From CBDCXF01 sp965223755 (GTDB taxonomy: Bacteria; Acidobacteriota; Thermoanaerobaculia; Multivoradales; JAHEKO01): a DNA stretch of 64,000 bases. The stretch spans positions 1,550,001 to 1,614,000 of the forward strand of contig CBDCXF010000002.1 in the NCBI GenBank assembly GCA_965223755.1, read 5' to 3'. The notes under the pieces were generated by a model. That model did not search any database. It was not told the DNA's origin and saw only the letters and a program-made list of their open reading frames with translations. Position numbers and translations under genes: made by a program. This document shows positions 52,405 through 60,621 of the stretch, piece after piece; the stretch's first letter is position 1, and every line of letters begins with the position of its first letter.

Positions 52405-54888
52405 CTAGGGCAATTGGCGCGCGATCTGTTGCAGCGTTTCCTCAAGAGCCGAAATCCGCGCTTTGGTCACTGCGTCACTGTACTCTTTCTCCGAAAGCGT
52501 CGCAGCCAGCGCCCCCAGTTCCTCGCCGAAGCTGACATCCGAACCGGACCCGTCGCCGTGCGCGTCCGCGAGGTCGAGCTTCTCGCGGATCTCGGATGAC
52601 GCCGCCTCTGCGAGCTTCTGGCCGCGCTCCAATTGATCCAGATATGCGCGAGCCACCACCGGCGTCGCCGGCCAAGTGAGCGAGAACTGTTGCTGCGGGT
52701 TGAAGAGGCCTCCATCATCGGCCAGGCCCGCGGCTGCGATCTCATTGGCGCTCAAGTGTTCGCTCGGTAGCAGTCGCAAGACGTCGAGACCGCGCACGAT
52801 TTCGGTGCCGTAGATGAGGCCGTTGTACCAGTAGGTCGACCAGAATCCTCCCAGGATGAGTTCTTCGGCGTCGATCGGGCCGCGATCGAAATAGGCGATC
52901 TCCACCGGGTTGGCTGAGTCGGTGAAATCGAGGATCGAGATTCCACCTTGGTACCAGGCCTGGACGAAGATGTCGCGCCCCGGAACCGGAATGATGGAGC
53001 CGTTGTGGGCGACGCAGTTTTCCTGCTCCAATTGCGGCGCCGGCAGCTTGTAGTGCGAACGAAACTCGAGCCGGGTCCCCTCATCGTTGGAAGCAATGTC
53101 GTAGATGGCGTTGGCGCCCCAGGTGAGGGGATCGTAAGTGCGACAGCGGGGCCGGCTGCCGCCGCCCCACTCGTCGGTGAAGATCACCTTGGTGCCGTCG
53201 TTGTTGAAGGTCGCCGAGTGCCAGTAGGCAAACCCTTTGTCGACCACCTCGTAAATCCGTTTGGGGTTCAGGGGGTCGGAGATGTCGAACAGAATGCCGT
53301 TGCCGGAGCAGGCGCCGGCGGCCAGTCCTTTCTCCGGAAAGACAGTGATGTCGTGGCACTGATCGGTGACATCGGTTTCCTGGGTGTCGTCGCCGTGGTC
53401 GCCACCGCGCCACAAGCCGGCGAGCCGCCCGGTCTCAGGATCGGCGAACACTGCCGGGCTGTCGACGATGCGCGCGGCCGCTGGATCATCCACCGGGATC
53501 TCGATGACATCGATACGAAATAGCGCGGTGCGGTCATCGCCCGGTAACTCGTCGAAGCAGCCGTCGAGTTCCTCCTCCTCGCGCACCGAATTGGTACCCG
53601 AGTTGTAGACAATGATCTTGTCGCTGGCACCTGCGTCCATGTGCGGGCCGGAGACCACCGAGTGGGTGTGGGAACCGCGACAGGTTTGCACCGCGCCGAC
53701 TTGCACCGGTCGCTCCAGGTCGCTGAGGTTGAAGATGCGCAGGCCGCGAAAGCGATCGGTACTCACATCTTCGCGAACGCCTTCGAGTCCGCAGTCGAGG
53801 CGACCGCGGGTCTGCTCGACCGACATGATCAGCAGGTCGCCGACCAGCGACACATCGCCCTGACCTCCCGGGCACACCACCGAGCTGACGAGATTCGGCT
53901 TGCCGTCCTCGTCCAGCTTGTAGACATTGAAGCCGTGGTAATTGCCGGCCACCAAAATATCGCCCGAAAATGCCATGTCGGTATTGGCGAAGCTCAGCAA
54001 GGGATAGCGCTCGTCCTCTTCGTCTTCCTTTTTCTCGTCTTCTTCCGCTTCCGGATCATCATGTTTCGCACCATGTCCATGAGCGGCCTGGCGCAACTGA
54101 TCGAGGGGCAGGCCTGCTGGGTTCTCGGGATCGAAAAATCCCGGTGGTTTGGGCAGCGAGGCCACCAGTTCCATGTTGAGGATCGCTTGCCCGGCGTCGT
54201 CTAGGCCTGCGGCTAAGGCGGCACGCGGGTCGGCCGACAACCCCGCCAGCAGCGCGTGCATGCGCTCGATCTCGGCCTTCTGGTCGTTCTTCACGTCGCT
54301 GGTGAACTCATACAAGATCGGGTCATAGGCCGAACCCGGCTGTTCGAGTAGTTCCTTGACCATCTCCACCGCGCCTTCGTGGTGGGCGATCATCAACTCA
54401 AGAAAGAGGCGATCGAAGTCTGTAGCCTCAGAGGCGGCCAACTGCGCCATCTGCTCCGGGCTCGCCATCCCGGCCATCTCGTGGCTGGTGTGCATGGCGT
54501 CGTGCGCGGTCGGATCGGGTGCGTGCTCACCGCGTTCGGTCAGCCAGCGCTGCATGAACTCGATCTCGTCCTGCTGCGAGGCTTTAATACGCCCCGCGAC
54601 ATCAATGAGCTCCGGCCGATTGGTGCGCTCGGCGACCAACTCCGCCATTTCCAGGGCTTGATGATGGTGCGGAATCATGTCGTGCATAAAGCGCACGTCA
54701 TCCGGCGAGTAGCTCGTGTTGGCGATCTCAATCGCCTCGTCGGCGCTCATCTCCTGAGCCGGCTCTCCTGGAGGTCCGGGGTGGACGATGGGGGTTTGCG
54801 CGGCTCCAGCGTTGGCGAAAAAGGCCAGAAGCAACCAAAGCGACAAGGTGCGATATCGCCCAGCAAGAGAAGTAGAGTTCGCGCTCAT
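52405..54888 (-). CDS. DUF305-LVIVD repeat fusion protein, exported
   Basis: 827 residues. A signal peptide is followed by two DUF305 helical units with metal-type His clusters (FMHDMIPHHHQALEMAEL and LELMIAHHEGAVEM). An acidic Lys/Glu linker (AEEDEKKEDEEDERY) leads into a beta-propeller of LVIVD repeats (GDILVAGNYHGFNVYKLD, GGISILDFTDSANPVEIAYFD, about 330-700) and a helical tail. DUF305-LVIVD fusions are known in several phyla; DUF305 is often linked with copper or other metal handling, but function is not proven. The ATG at 54888 has GGGGGA four bases upstream. It is single, convergent with the CAP gene. Confidence 0.9.
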   Translation of the reverse strand: MSANSTSLAGRYRTLSLWLLLAFFANAGAAQTPIVHPGPPGEPAQEMSADEAIEIANTSYSPDDVRFMHDMIPHHHQALEMAELVAERTNRPELIDVAGRIKASQQDEIEFMQRWLTERGEHAPDPTAHDAMHTSHEMAGMASPEQMAQLAASEATDFDRLFLELMIAHHEGAVEMVKELLEQPGSAYDPILYEFTSDVKNDQKAEIERMHALLAGLSADPRAALAAGLDDAGQAILNMELVASLPKPPGFFDPENPAGLPLDQLRQAAHGHGAKHDDPEAEEDEKKEDEEDERYPLLSFANTDMAFSGDILVAGNYHGFNVYKLDEDGKPNLVSSVVCPGGQGDVSLVGDLLIMSVEQTRGRLDCGLEGVREDVSTDRFRGLRIFNLSDLERPVQVGAVQTCRGSHTHSVVSGPHMDAGASDKIIVYNSGTNSVREEEELDGCFDELPGDDRTALFRIDVIEIPVDDPAAARIVDSPAVFADPETGRLAGLWRGGDHGDDTQETDVTDQCHDITVFPEKGLAAGACSGNGILFDISDPLNPKRIYEVVDKGFAYWHSATFNNDGTKVIFTDEWGGGSRPRCRTYDPLTWGANAIYDIASNDEGTRLEFRSHYKLPAPQLEQENCVAHNGSIIPVPGRDIFVQAWYQGGISILDFTDSANPVEIAYFDRGPIDAEELILGGFWSTYWYNGLIYGTEIVRGLDVLRLLPSEHLSANEIAAAGLADDGGLFNPQQQFSLTWPATPVVARAYLDQLERGQKLAEAASSEIREKLDLADAHGDGSGSDVSFGEELGALAATLSEKEYSDAVTKARISALEETLQQIARQLP

Positions 54889-55073
54889 TGAGTCCCCCTG
54901 TTTCGCAGTTAAAACATATCTCTAAGAACGCAACCCTACCTTGCGAAGAGGAGTGAGTTCGTCGTCGGGTGGAGATTGAGTGCTATGAAGAGCGTGGCAT
55001 GGATCCTGTTGCCGCCCGAAGATGCGACTAGGTAGGGGTTTGCAAGTAGATTTTGGGGAACAATAAAGAGGAT

Positions 55074-55526
55074 ATGGAACCAGACAAACTCGTCAAGGTT
55101 GTCTTCGATCTGAAAGGCGATGAACTCATGGCTGGCACTAGCGAGTCTGTTTGGGCCCAACTCCTGTCAAACGGATACCTCAAAATCGACAACATCCCTT
55201 TTTATGTCAGAGGGATTTCACTTAATGATCTTGTTGAGGGCGAGCTGATTGCTGACGGGGTCTACCGTTTTAAAAACGTCAAGGAGCACAGTGGACACTC
55301 GACCTATAGGGTCTACTGGTCCGCCGCCAAGGGATCGAGACAATACGAACGTTCTTGTAAAAAACTGACCGCATTTGGATGTGGATACGAACAAGGTCTT
55401 GGCCAGTTAGGTGCGGTTGACGTCCCTCCTAACGTTGATATCGATACGGTCGATGCGTATCTGGAAAAAATGGAGGAGGATGGCGTGTGGGAGTTCGAGG
55501 AAGGGCACCACCGTCCGGGGCGATAA
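55074..55526 (+). CDS. DUF4265 domain protein
   Basis: 150 residues from the ATG at 55074 (AAGAGG just upstream; a TTG at 55053 is in frame). The DUF4265 pattern is clear: VKVVFDLKGDE at the start, SESVWAQLLSNGYLKIDNIPFY, VRGISLNDLVEGELI and SGHSTYRVYW. There is no signal peptide or membrane segment. The family has no assigned function. From here to 57463 base composition is visibly richer in A/T than the preceding 50 kb, suggesting acquired DNA. Confidence 0.8.
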   Translation: MEPDKLVKVVFDLKGDELMAGTSESVWAQLLSNGYLKIDNIPFYVRGISLNDLVEGELIADGVYRFKNVKEHSGHSTYRVYWSAAKGSRQYERSCKKLTAFGCGYEQGLGQLGAVDVPPNVDIDTVDAYLEKMEEDGVWEFEEGHHRPGR

Positions 55527-55607
55527 TAACGACGGTTTTGAAACCTACGGTAAAAAGGTGACCGGCTGCCCACCGACGCGCTAGTCGTCCTCGTCGCTTT
55601 TCGCTGG

Positions 55608-56759
55608 CTAGTCGGACAGTTGAATCCTCTTGGGCTCTACATCTCGCGTTCGTACGAGAAAGTTTCCGTCTGCGCTAATGCTCTCTGTCTGGTCATCGAT
55701 GCGTGTGAAATTCACTCTTCCCTCAGCACGAAGGTTGTTCGCAACAAATCTTGTTCCGCTTTCCCGTTCGGTCAGTACGAGAACTCCTTCTCGAGTTAGG
55801 CTCGGCTGAATATCTCGAAGGTTTTCCACACCAACTTCTGCGAGCATCCATTTCTCGAAGTTCTTGAAATGTTGCTGTTCACTCACGCTGTCGTCTGCAG
55901 GTTTCCAAAGCAGCCTCCAAATGACATTTCCGTCGTACCCAACAACGTCATAGCCGGAAGCATGCGAGGCGAGTACCTTGTCGCCTCCGATACCGTAGAT
56001 TGAGAAATACCCGCCTTCAACTGCAGGTTGCCTGGACCATACGACGGACGGATTCTGATCGATTGCGATCGAGTAACGAACTAAGTCACCCTCCACGATG
56101 CTTATGACGCTATTCGCACCGATTACCTTCGGGCTTTCCAGGTTTGTTGGAAACTCGAACCGCTCCAAGTTACCGGTTGTGGCGTCAAATATCTCGATGT
56201 AGTTTGACGTGGCATCACTGGATAGCGTCTTTACGACCACATCTCCGTCTACCGAAAACTCGACGTGTTCATCAGGCGCGATGCTCCCCGGAATCGTTCC
56301 TAGTGGTGCACCAGTGCTGGAGTACAACACTGCTTCGTCGTCGCTTCCGTTCGAGTGCAGCACAAGTACCCGATTGTGCTTATTGGATATTTGGCTTGAA
56401 ATAAAATCTGCCGTCAGTTCCCAATCCTGCCCGTCTTCTTGAACAAAGAGGAGTTTTCCTCGACCGGTATCCATTCCGGTTTCACCAGCACCAACGAGTG
56501 TTCCGTCGTCCGATATCTGCAGGAACTCTGGTTCGAATGGAAGACGTTTCTCGACCGCAACTTTGCCTTCGCGATAGACGCGAACATAGCGGGCCCTTGT
56601 CTCGTCAGTAACAACTTGTGCGATAGCGGCGCCGTCTCGATTTGTGACGGCCTTCTCAACCTTGCTTGAGGGATGTGCAACGTGAGCCGACGGCAAGGCA
56701 AGGACACCCAGTAACAGGGTGACACCCGTTTGAATATGCGCTCTCAATCTCATTAGCAT
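55608..56759 (-). CDS. Exported beta-propeller-like hypothetical protein
   Basis: 383 residues. The N-terminal hydrophobic export segment TGVTLLLGVLALPSAHVA is followed by a strand-rich protein with repeating units such as EPEFLQISDDGTLVGAGET, NKHNRVLVLHSNG and ISADGNFLVRTRD. This pattern fits a WD/PQQ-like propeller without recognisable blade motifs. Family unknown. Its start overlaps the end of the upstream M23 peptidase gene by 7 bases, so the two are translationally coupled and probably act together in the periplasm. A/T-rich codon use. Confidence 0.75.
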   Translation of the reverse strand: MLMRLRAHIQTGVTLLLGVLALPSAHVAHPSSKVEKAVTNRDGAAIAQVVTDETRARYVRVYREGKVAVEKRLPFEPEFLQISDDGTLVGAGETGMDTGRGKLLFVQEDGQDWELTADFISSQISNKHNRVLVLHSNGSDDEAVLYSSTGAPLGTIPGSIAPDEHVEFSVDGDVVVKTLSSDATSNYIEIFDATTGNLERFEFPTNLESPKVIGANSVISIVEGDLVRYSIAIDQNPSVVWSRQPAVEGGYFSIYGIGGDKVLASHASGYDVVGYDGNVIWRLLWKPADDSVSEQQHFKNFEKWMLAEVGVENLRDIQPSLTREGVLVLTERESGTRFVANNLRAEGRVNFTRIDDQTESISADGNFLVRTRDVEPKRIQLSD

Positions 56760-57463
56760 CCTCCATACTTCTTTTCGGGGTTGTGAGCATTGCTTCTCGT
56801 TGATGAGGTTTTCCAGTTTGTGTAGTGCAAGTGGGTTCCTCTCGATCTGCCGGTGTTGTTCGCCCTGCCAAGGTAGGAGCCTACTCTGACGCGGTCACCA
56901 ACTTTCACGGCTACCGACTTCAGGTGCAAGAAAACGCCCTGGCTCCCGTCATCGTAATTGACGCGGATGTAGTTGCCATTCTTGTTGTAGTTTGAGTTGT
57001 TGTACCAATTTCCCTGTCCAGTAAGAATTTCGACAATCTTGCCGGATTCCGGGGCGATGACCGGGTCGCCGTCGTACGCAGAAATGTCCACACCATTGTG
57101 GTCATTTCTCGACCCGTCATTCGGCCCTCCAAAATTGCTGCCAAGGTTCTTGTCTTTTGGGAGTGGTTTCTTGGTTGGATTGGACGACCACGTCAAATCT
57201 TTGTAGCAGTCCATTTCACCGTCGTCATCGATATCGAACCAACCTGCCGGAACCCCTCCGTCGTCGGATGATCCTCCGCCGGTCGTGGTAGTGCTGGTTC
57301 CGGTGCTACTACCAAAGCCGTCGCAAACGTAACGTTTGCTGTATCGAGTGATGCCGTCGACCTTCCCGGTGTCGTACAGCACCCATCTGCACGCGGCGAG
57401 GGCTGGGTCTGCCAGCACGGCGGTCATACAGAATATTCCCCCCAACATCGCAATCCTCTTCAA
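56753..57463 (-). CDS. M23-family zinc metallopeptidase (LytM-type), exported
   Basis: 236 residues. The signal peptide MKRIAMLGGIFCMTAVLADPALA is followed by a Cys-containing N-terminal part (CRWVLYDTGK, YVCDGFG), a Ser/Thr/Gly linker, then a LytM/M23 domain with DHNGVDISAYDGDPVIAP, FLHLKSVAVKVGDRVRVG and the zinc motif GTHLHYTNW. The first zinc ligand pair (His and Asp of DHNGVD) and the HxH are present, so it should be an active peptidoglycan endopeptidase. It ends in KKYGGC. It is the last gene before the repeat/att region and is coupled to the propeller-like gene. Confidence 0.88.
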   Translation of the reverse strand: MKRIAMLGGIFCMTAVLADPALAACRWVLYDTGKVDGITRYSKRYVCDGFGSSTGTSTTTTGGGSSDDGGVPAGWFDIDDDGEMDCYKDLTWSSNPTKKPLPKDKNLGSNFGGPNDGSRNDHNGVDISAYDGDPVIAPESGKIVEILTGQGNWYNNSNYNKNGNYIRVNYDDGSQGVFLHLKSVAVKVGDRVRVGSYLGRANNTGRSRGTHLHYTNWKTSSTRSNAHNPEKKYGGC

Positions 57464-57621
57464 AGTTCTAACTCCTTTCGGTAGCCTCGCCGGTCGAGCG
57501 AGAGGCCGCCCAAATATTCTTGACGGGGCGAAGCTAGCACGAGACGCTTATCAAGCCTAATTAGCCACATTAAAGTAAATATATAGAAGCATTTGCGGTC
57601 CGTAAGCGCCCCGCACTGGAG

Positions 57622-57649
57622 CGCTGAGCCGAGCTCGATCGGCTCAGCG
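57622..57649. terminator. Perfect hairpin, possible terminator
   Basis: CGCTGAGCCGA / TCGGCTCAGCG with a 6-base loop (57633-57638) lies upstream of the minus-strand M23 gene and left of the repeat pair. There is no U-tract on either side, so it may be a structural RNA element and not a classic terminator. Confidence 0.5.
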
Positions 57650-57674
57650 AATCCGGAGGATTGTTTGGGTGTTT

Positions 57675-57775
57675 CGGGATCGCTCCAGAGCGATAGCCTT
57701 GCCATCGCGACCCCGGCCCCCGCACAACCATCCGCCGGGGCAGGTTCCCTAATTGGAAGTATCTCTCTTGAAGTT
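57675..57775. repeat. Structured repeat unit, copy A
   Basis: Starts CGGGATCGCTCC and ends near CTCTTGAAGTTC. Contains a small stem GCGAT..ATCGC and then a GC-rich stem CCCCGGC / GCCGGGG around a variable loop. It aligns end-to-end with copy B at 57791-57894; the two paired regions persist although the sequence of one stem differs (GCGAT/ATCGC here, GTGGC/GCCAC in B). Confidence 0.7.
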
Positions 57776-57790
57776 CTAGTGATCCTGGAT

Positions 57791-57894
57791 CGGGATCGCT
57801 CCTAAGCCGTGGCAGAGCCACCGCGACCCCGGCCCCCCGCACATCCCCTCGCCGGGGCAGGCTCATGGAATCCAAAGGAGTCTCTGTTGAAGGT
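57791..57894. repeat. Structured repeat unit, copy B
   Basis: Starts CGGGATCGCTCC and ends near CTGTTGAAGGT. It carries the stems GTGGC-AGA-GCCAC and CCCCGGC / GCCGGGG in the same order as copy A, then runs directly into the tRNA-Ala 3' fragment. It looks like part of a repeat family or a small structured RNA; orientation is unknown. Confidence 0.7.
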
Positions 57895-57897
57895 GAC

Positions 57898-57945
57898 TGG
57901 TGGAGCCGATCGGGATCGAACCGACGACCTCCTGAATGCCATTCA
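57898..57945 (-). other. tRNA-Ala(GGC) 3' fragment, integration attachment site
   Basis: Read on the minus strand, these 48 bases are the 3' part of a tRNA. The last three bases of the 5' anticodon stem (TGA) lead into loop ATGGCAT (anticodon GGC), stem TCAGG, variable AGGTC, T-arm GTCGG-TTCGATC-CCGAT, and acceptor 3' strand CGGCTCC-A-CCA. Homology stops in the anticodon stem, and no 5' half exists beside it. With an integrase 150 bases away this is an att core. A complete tRNA-Ala is expected at the other end of the element, outside the window. It is not a functional tRNA gene. Confidence 0.88.
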
Positions 57946-58093
57946 TAATTCTATTGCTTGATCAACTTGGCCTGTGTATGAGTTATTCAGCTAGTTATTG
58001 GATAAATGAGCGATATGACTTTGATGCTGTTTGCTGTTCTTGGGGGCTGAGTGATTGCTATGTGATTGCTAGGATCGATATGATAGCGGTCAA

Positions 58094-59320
58094 ATGCGTG
58101 GGAAAATCACCAAGCACGCGGTAGAAAATCTTACCCCTGGCACCCGCGATCAGTTCCTTTGGGACACCGAAGTGGCGGGCTTTGGCTGCAAGGTCACGCC
58201 AGCAGGGAAAAGAAGCTACATCTTCCAGTATCGACCTCGGACCCAAGCCAAGAAGAACCGCACAGCACCGAAACGCATCACGATCGGCTACCACGGCGAG
58301 ACGACAGCACATGAGGCAAGGGGCAAGGCCGCCAAGCTCCTGGTGAACGTCAGAGCAGGGGAGAACCCTGGGCTTGTTCGTCAGCCGTCAGAGCTTCCCA
58401 CGGTTGAACAGCTCGGAGAGCGCTTTCTCAACGAGCACTTGCCCAACAAGAAAAAGCCACCACGCCAGTCAACAATAGATTCTTATGAATCGATCTTTCG
58501 CAATCATGTTGTGCCGCGACTTGGAGCAAAACACGTCAATGAGGTCACTACTCGTGATCTAGAGCGCCTCCACAGTGCAATGCGCAAGACCCCGTATATC
58601 GCTAACCGAACGCTGTCCTGCTTGCAGCAAGCCTTCGATCAGGCCGAGCGTTGGGGCTGGCGAGAGCAGCACACCAACCCTGCGCTTCATATCGACAAGT
58701 ACCCAGAAGACCGGCGTGGGACGAAGAAAGAAGTGATGCTCTCTCCTGAACAAATGGCGCAGCTTCTGACCGCGATTGACGAGGAGGAGAAGCGGGGTAC
58801 CGATCCGGTTGCGTGTAACGCGATTCGCATGGCGTTTTGGACGGGTTGGCGGATTGGTGAAGTGTTGGCGTTGCGCTGGGAGAATGTCGATCAGGAGCGA
58901 GGCATTGCGCGCTTGCTGAAAACGAAAGCGTCAGAAGAGGAGTATCGCCAAGTCCCTGCCAAGGCACTCGAAGTGATATCGACGCAAGAAAAGGTGATCG
59001 GCTGTCCCTTCGTCTTTCCGGGCAGGGTACCGAATCACCTGACCCACGTCAGAAAGCCCTGGAAGAAGATCATCAAACGTGCAGGGCTGGATGATCTGCA
59101 GGGTCTCGGATCACTACGCCTTCATGATCTTCGCCACAACGTCGTTTCCTGGGATGTCTCACGTGGTGTGCCGCTTGAGATCGCTGGCAAGAGTGTTGGA
59201 CATCGCTCTCGTCGATCTACCGAGGTATACGCACACTTCGCACCGGATGCAATCAAGCGCGCGACGGATGCGAGGGCCGAGGCTATGGAAGCTGCGATTT
59301 TGAATAAACCGACGGGCTGA
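58094..59320 (+). CDS. Tyrosine recombinase integrase (phage/island type)
   Basis: 408 residues. An N-terminal DUF4102-like arm-binding domain (NLTPGTRDQFLWDTEVAGFG, TIGYHGETTAHEARGKA) and a core-binding SAM-like domain (about 105-200) precede the catalytic domain. That domain has Arg in TGWRIGEVLAL, Lys in LLKTKA, HxxR in LRLHDLRHN, His in VGHRSRRS and Tyr in EVYAHF. All six catalytic residues are present, so it should be active. The start is ATG at 58094. It lies 148 bases from the tRNA-Ala fragment and points into the element. Codon use is more A/T-rich than in the chromosome to the left. Confidence 0.95.
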   Translation: MRGKITKHAVENLTPGTRDQFLWDTEVAGFGCKVTPAGKRSYIFQYRPRTQAKKNRTAPKRITIGYHGETTAHEARGKAAKLLVNVRAGENPGLVRQPSELPTVEQLGERFLNEHLPNKKKPPRQSTIDSYESIFRNHVVPRLGAKHVNEVTTRDLERLHSAMRKTPYIANRTLSCLQQAFDQAERWGWREQHTNPALHIDKYPEDRRGTKKEVMLSPEQMAQLLTAIDEEEKRGTDPVACNAIRMAFWTGWRIGEVLALRWENVDQERGIARLLKTKASEEEYRQVPAKALEVISTQEKVIGCPFVFPGRVPNHLTHVRKPWKKIIKRAGLDDLQGLGSLRLHDLRHNVVSWDVSRGVPLEIAGKSVGHRSRRSTEVYAHFAPDAIKRATDARAEAMEAAILNKPTG

Positions 59321-59324
59321 TCCT

Positions 59325-59834
59325 CTAAATCGTCTGCTGCAGGACTTTTAGACACGCGTGTCCCATGGGGCCAAGGAACGAAGTGCAGAGTACGATTGCA
59401 GAATACTTGTCGTCGCGGATTCGGAGCCATTCGTGCTTTGTCGTGGCGAACATCCAGGAACCCACAAGCCAGTAGATGAACGCGAAAATGGCGGCAAGGG
59501 ACGCCTTGAAGTGATCGCCCGTCATTGCGAAGTGCACCATGTAGGTCACGACTAGAATCCCCCCCAAGATCGCGATCATGATGACCAATAAGCAGAGTCC
59601 AAGACCAAAGGCGATGATCCTTTGACCATGTCGCTTGAACGAACGCTTGATCCAGGCGTTCGGCGGGACAGTGAGTATCGTTCTGTTTATGCTGGCTTTT
59701 ATGGAAAGAAGTTCGTTTGTGATGAGTTGTCGCCGTTGATAGATGTACGTCACTAGCTGCGCCAGTGGCTTGGCGACAAGAACGGCAAGCGTCAACGTGG
59801 GTAGGGCAAGCTGCAAGAAGTCGTTGTAGTTCAT
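59325..59834 (-). CDS. Small membrane protein, hypothetical
   Basis: 169 residues from the ATG at 59834 (GGGAGA six bases upstream; an upstream in-frame start at 59858 is less likely). Three hydrophobic helices (about 8-25, 75-100, 112-132) flank a basic loop (IKRSFKRHGQR), and the terminal part is hydrophobic (YSAIVLCTSFLGPMGH). Family not recognised. It is convergent with the integrase, four bases apart, on the integrated element. Confidence 0.65.
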   Translation of the reverse strand: MNYNDFLQLALPTLTLAVLVAKPLAQLVTYIYQRRQLITNELLSIKASINRTILTVPPNAWIKRSFKRHGQRIIAFGLGLCLLVIMIAILGGILVVTYMVHFAMTGDHFKASLAAIFAFIYWLVGSWMFATTKHEWLRIRDDKYSAIVLCTSFLGPMGHACLKVLQQTI

Positions 59835-59919
59835 CTGGTCTCCCAAGTGGGTCGCCACAACCAGAGGTCCGGCGATCCGAATCTCTATATTTGAGGTTTG
59901 GTTGTAAAACGAAGTGATG

Positions 59920-59945
59920 TCGAGGGTTCCGGAAGGAACCCTCGA
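59920..59945. terminator. Hairpin terminator after DUF2188 gene
   Basis: A perfect 11-bp stem TCGAGGGTTCC / GGAACCCTCGA with a GGAA loop lies 20 bases downstream of the DUF2188 gene (ends 59966, minus strand). No strong U-tract follows on the minus strand until GTTTTAC, so it may need a factor or simply protect the mRNA end. Confidence 0.75.
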
Positions 59946-59965
59946 TTCACGAAACTGTGCGAGGT

Positions 59966-60187
59966 CTACCCTCGCGGTGGATACGGGTCATTGCCGTACG
60001 AGTTGCGTTCGCGGATTTGTCCGTTGCGCCCGTGGATCAGCAGTTCACTTTCTTGATTTCGAGCAATGTCGCGTGCTCGTTCAATCGCTTCTTGCTGCGT
60101 ATCCACCACGGCAGTGGCCTTATCGTTGCCCTCGCCACGTATGGCCCAACCGTCTTCGTGTGGAACGACGTGTTGATTTTTTCCCAA
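59966..60187 (-). CDS. DUF2188 domain protein
   Basis: 73 residues. The DUF2188 layout is clear: HVVPHEDGWAIRGEGN, then DTQQEAIERARDIARNQESELLIHGRNGQIRERNSYG (given here only as the domain span). The best start is TTG at 60187, with a full AAGGAGG eight bases upstream. A GTG at 60196 is in frame but falls inside that SD. Small DUF2188 proteins are often on plasmids and integrated elements; function unknown. It follows the DUF3892 gene on the same strand. Confidence 0.8.
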   Translation of the reverse strand: MGKNQHVVPHEDGWAIRGEGNDKATAVVDTQQEAIERARDIARNQESELLIHGRNGQIRERNSYGNDPYPPRG

Positions 60188-60216
60188 GTCTCTCACCTCC
60201 TTTCAGGGTTGCCATT

Positions 60217-60254
60217 ACGACGCCTTCCTGACTACTAGCAGTCAGGAAGGTCGT
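60217..60254. repeat. Hairpin over the DUF3892 stop codon
   Basis: CTTCCTGACT pairs with AGTCAGGAAG around ACTAGC (60234-60239), and the stem extends with a 2-base bulge (ACGAC / GTCGT). It covers the stop codon of the DUF3892 gene and lies between it and the DUF2188 SD, so it could be an attenuator or an mRNA processing site. Confidence 0.7.
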
Positions 60255-60495
60255 CCAAGTTGTTGCCTGTGGTCTTGTCGGGATCGGTGCGGAGGTATTT
60301 GCCGGAAGCACCTTGCACTACGTGAATCGAGACGCGCTCACCGCCAACTTCAACGTAGTAGCCGTAATCCTCGTTCTCAATGTCGCTGATTGCGTCCGCT
60401 TTGCTTCGGGGAGACCACCACTCACTGGGATTGCAGAGAGCGGTGATATCGCCGTCGTCGTCTTTTCGGGTGCTTGTTACTTTTCGCTGGATCAT
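60235..60495 (-). CDS. DUF3892 domain protein
   Basis: 86 residues from the ATG at 60495. The domain hallmarks are in order: an N-terminal strand IQRKVTSTRKDDDGDITAL, SEWWSPRSKADAISDIE, GYYVEVGGERVSIHVVQG, and the ending KYLRTDPDKTTGNNLDDLPDC. There is no signal peptide. DUF3892 proteins are small and of unknown function, and commonly sit near DUF2188 or XRE genes on mobile DNA. It likely heads the two-gene unit with DUF2188 and is divergent from the XRE regulator. Confidence 0.85.
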   Translation of the reverse strand: MIQRKVTSTRKDDDGDITALCNPSEWWSPRSKADAISDIENEDYGYYVEVGGERVSIHVVQGASGKYLRTDPDKTTGNNLDDLPDC

Positions 60496-60578
60496 CTCAA
60501 TAGAGGTCCTCAAGGTTGTGGCTTGCCGGTATTGGCTTCGCCAGATGCTTTTATAGTAGCATGTAGATACTGCAAAAG

Positions 60579-60592
60579 GAATACTCTTATTC
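60579..60592. promoter_or_regulatory. Candidate XRE operator palindrome
   Basis: GAATA-CTCT-TATTC is a perfect 5-4-5 inverted repeat in the 126-base gap between the DUF3892 start (60495) and the XRE start (60622), about 30 bases before the XRE gene. Location suits autoregulation. No experimental support; the motif is seen only once. Confidence 0.4.
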
Positions 60593-60621
60593 TGTCTTCT
60601 GTTTGCTACAGTAGGAGCACA

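Larger units (their letters stand above)
57464..57897. other. Non-coding region rich in hairpins, left of the att site
   Basis: 434 bases without a supported gene. It holds a perfect 11-bp stem-loop (57622-57649), two related copies of an about 100-bp structured unit (57675-57775 and 57791-57894), and then the tRNA-Ala fragment. The first about 130 bases are A/T-rich and contain the upstream region of the M23 gene. The hairpin density is unlike any other intergenic region in the window. Confidence 0.7.

Noticed and set aside
57898..57945. Functional tRNA-Ala gene
   Set aside because: Only the 3' portion is present; no acceptor 5' strand or D-arm lies beside it.
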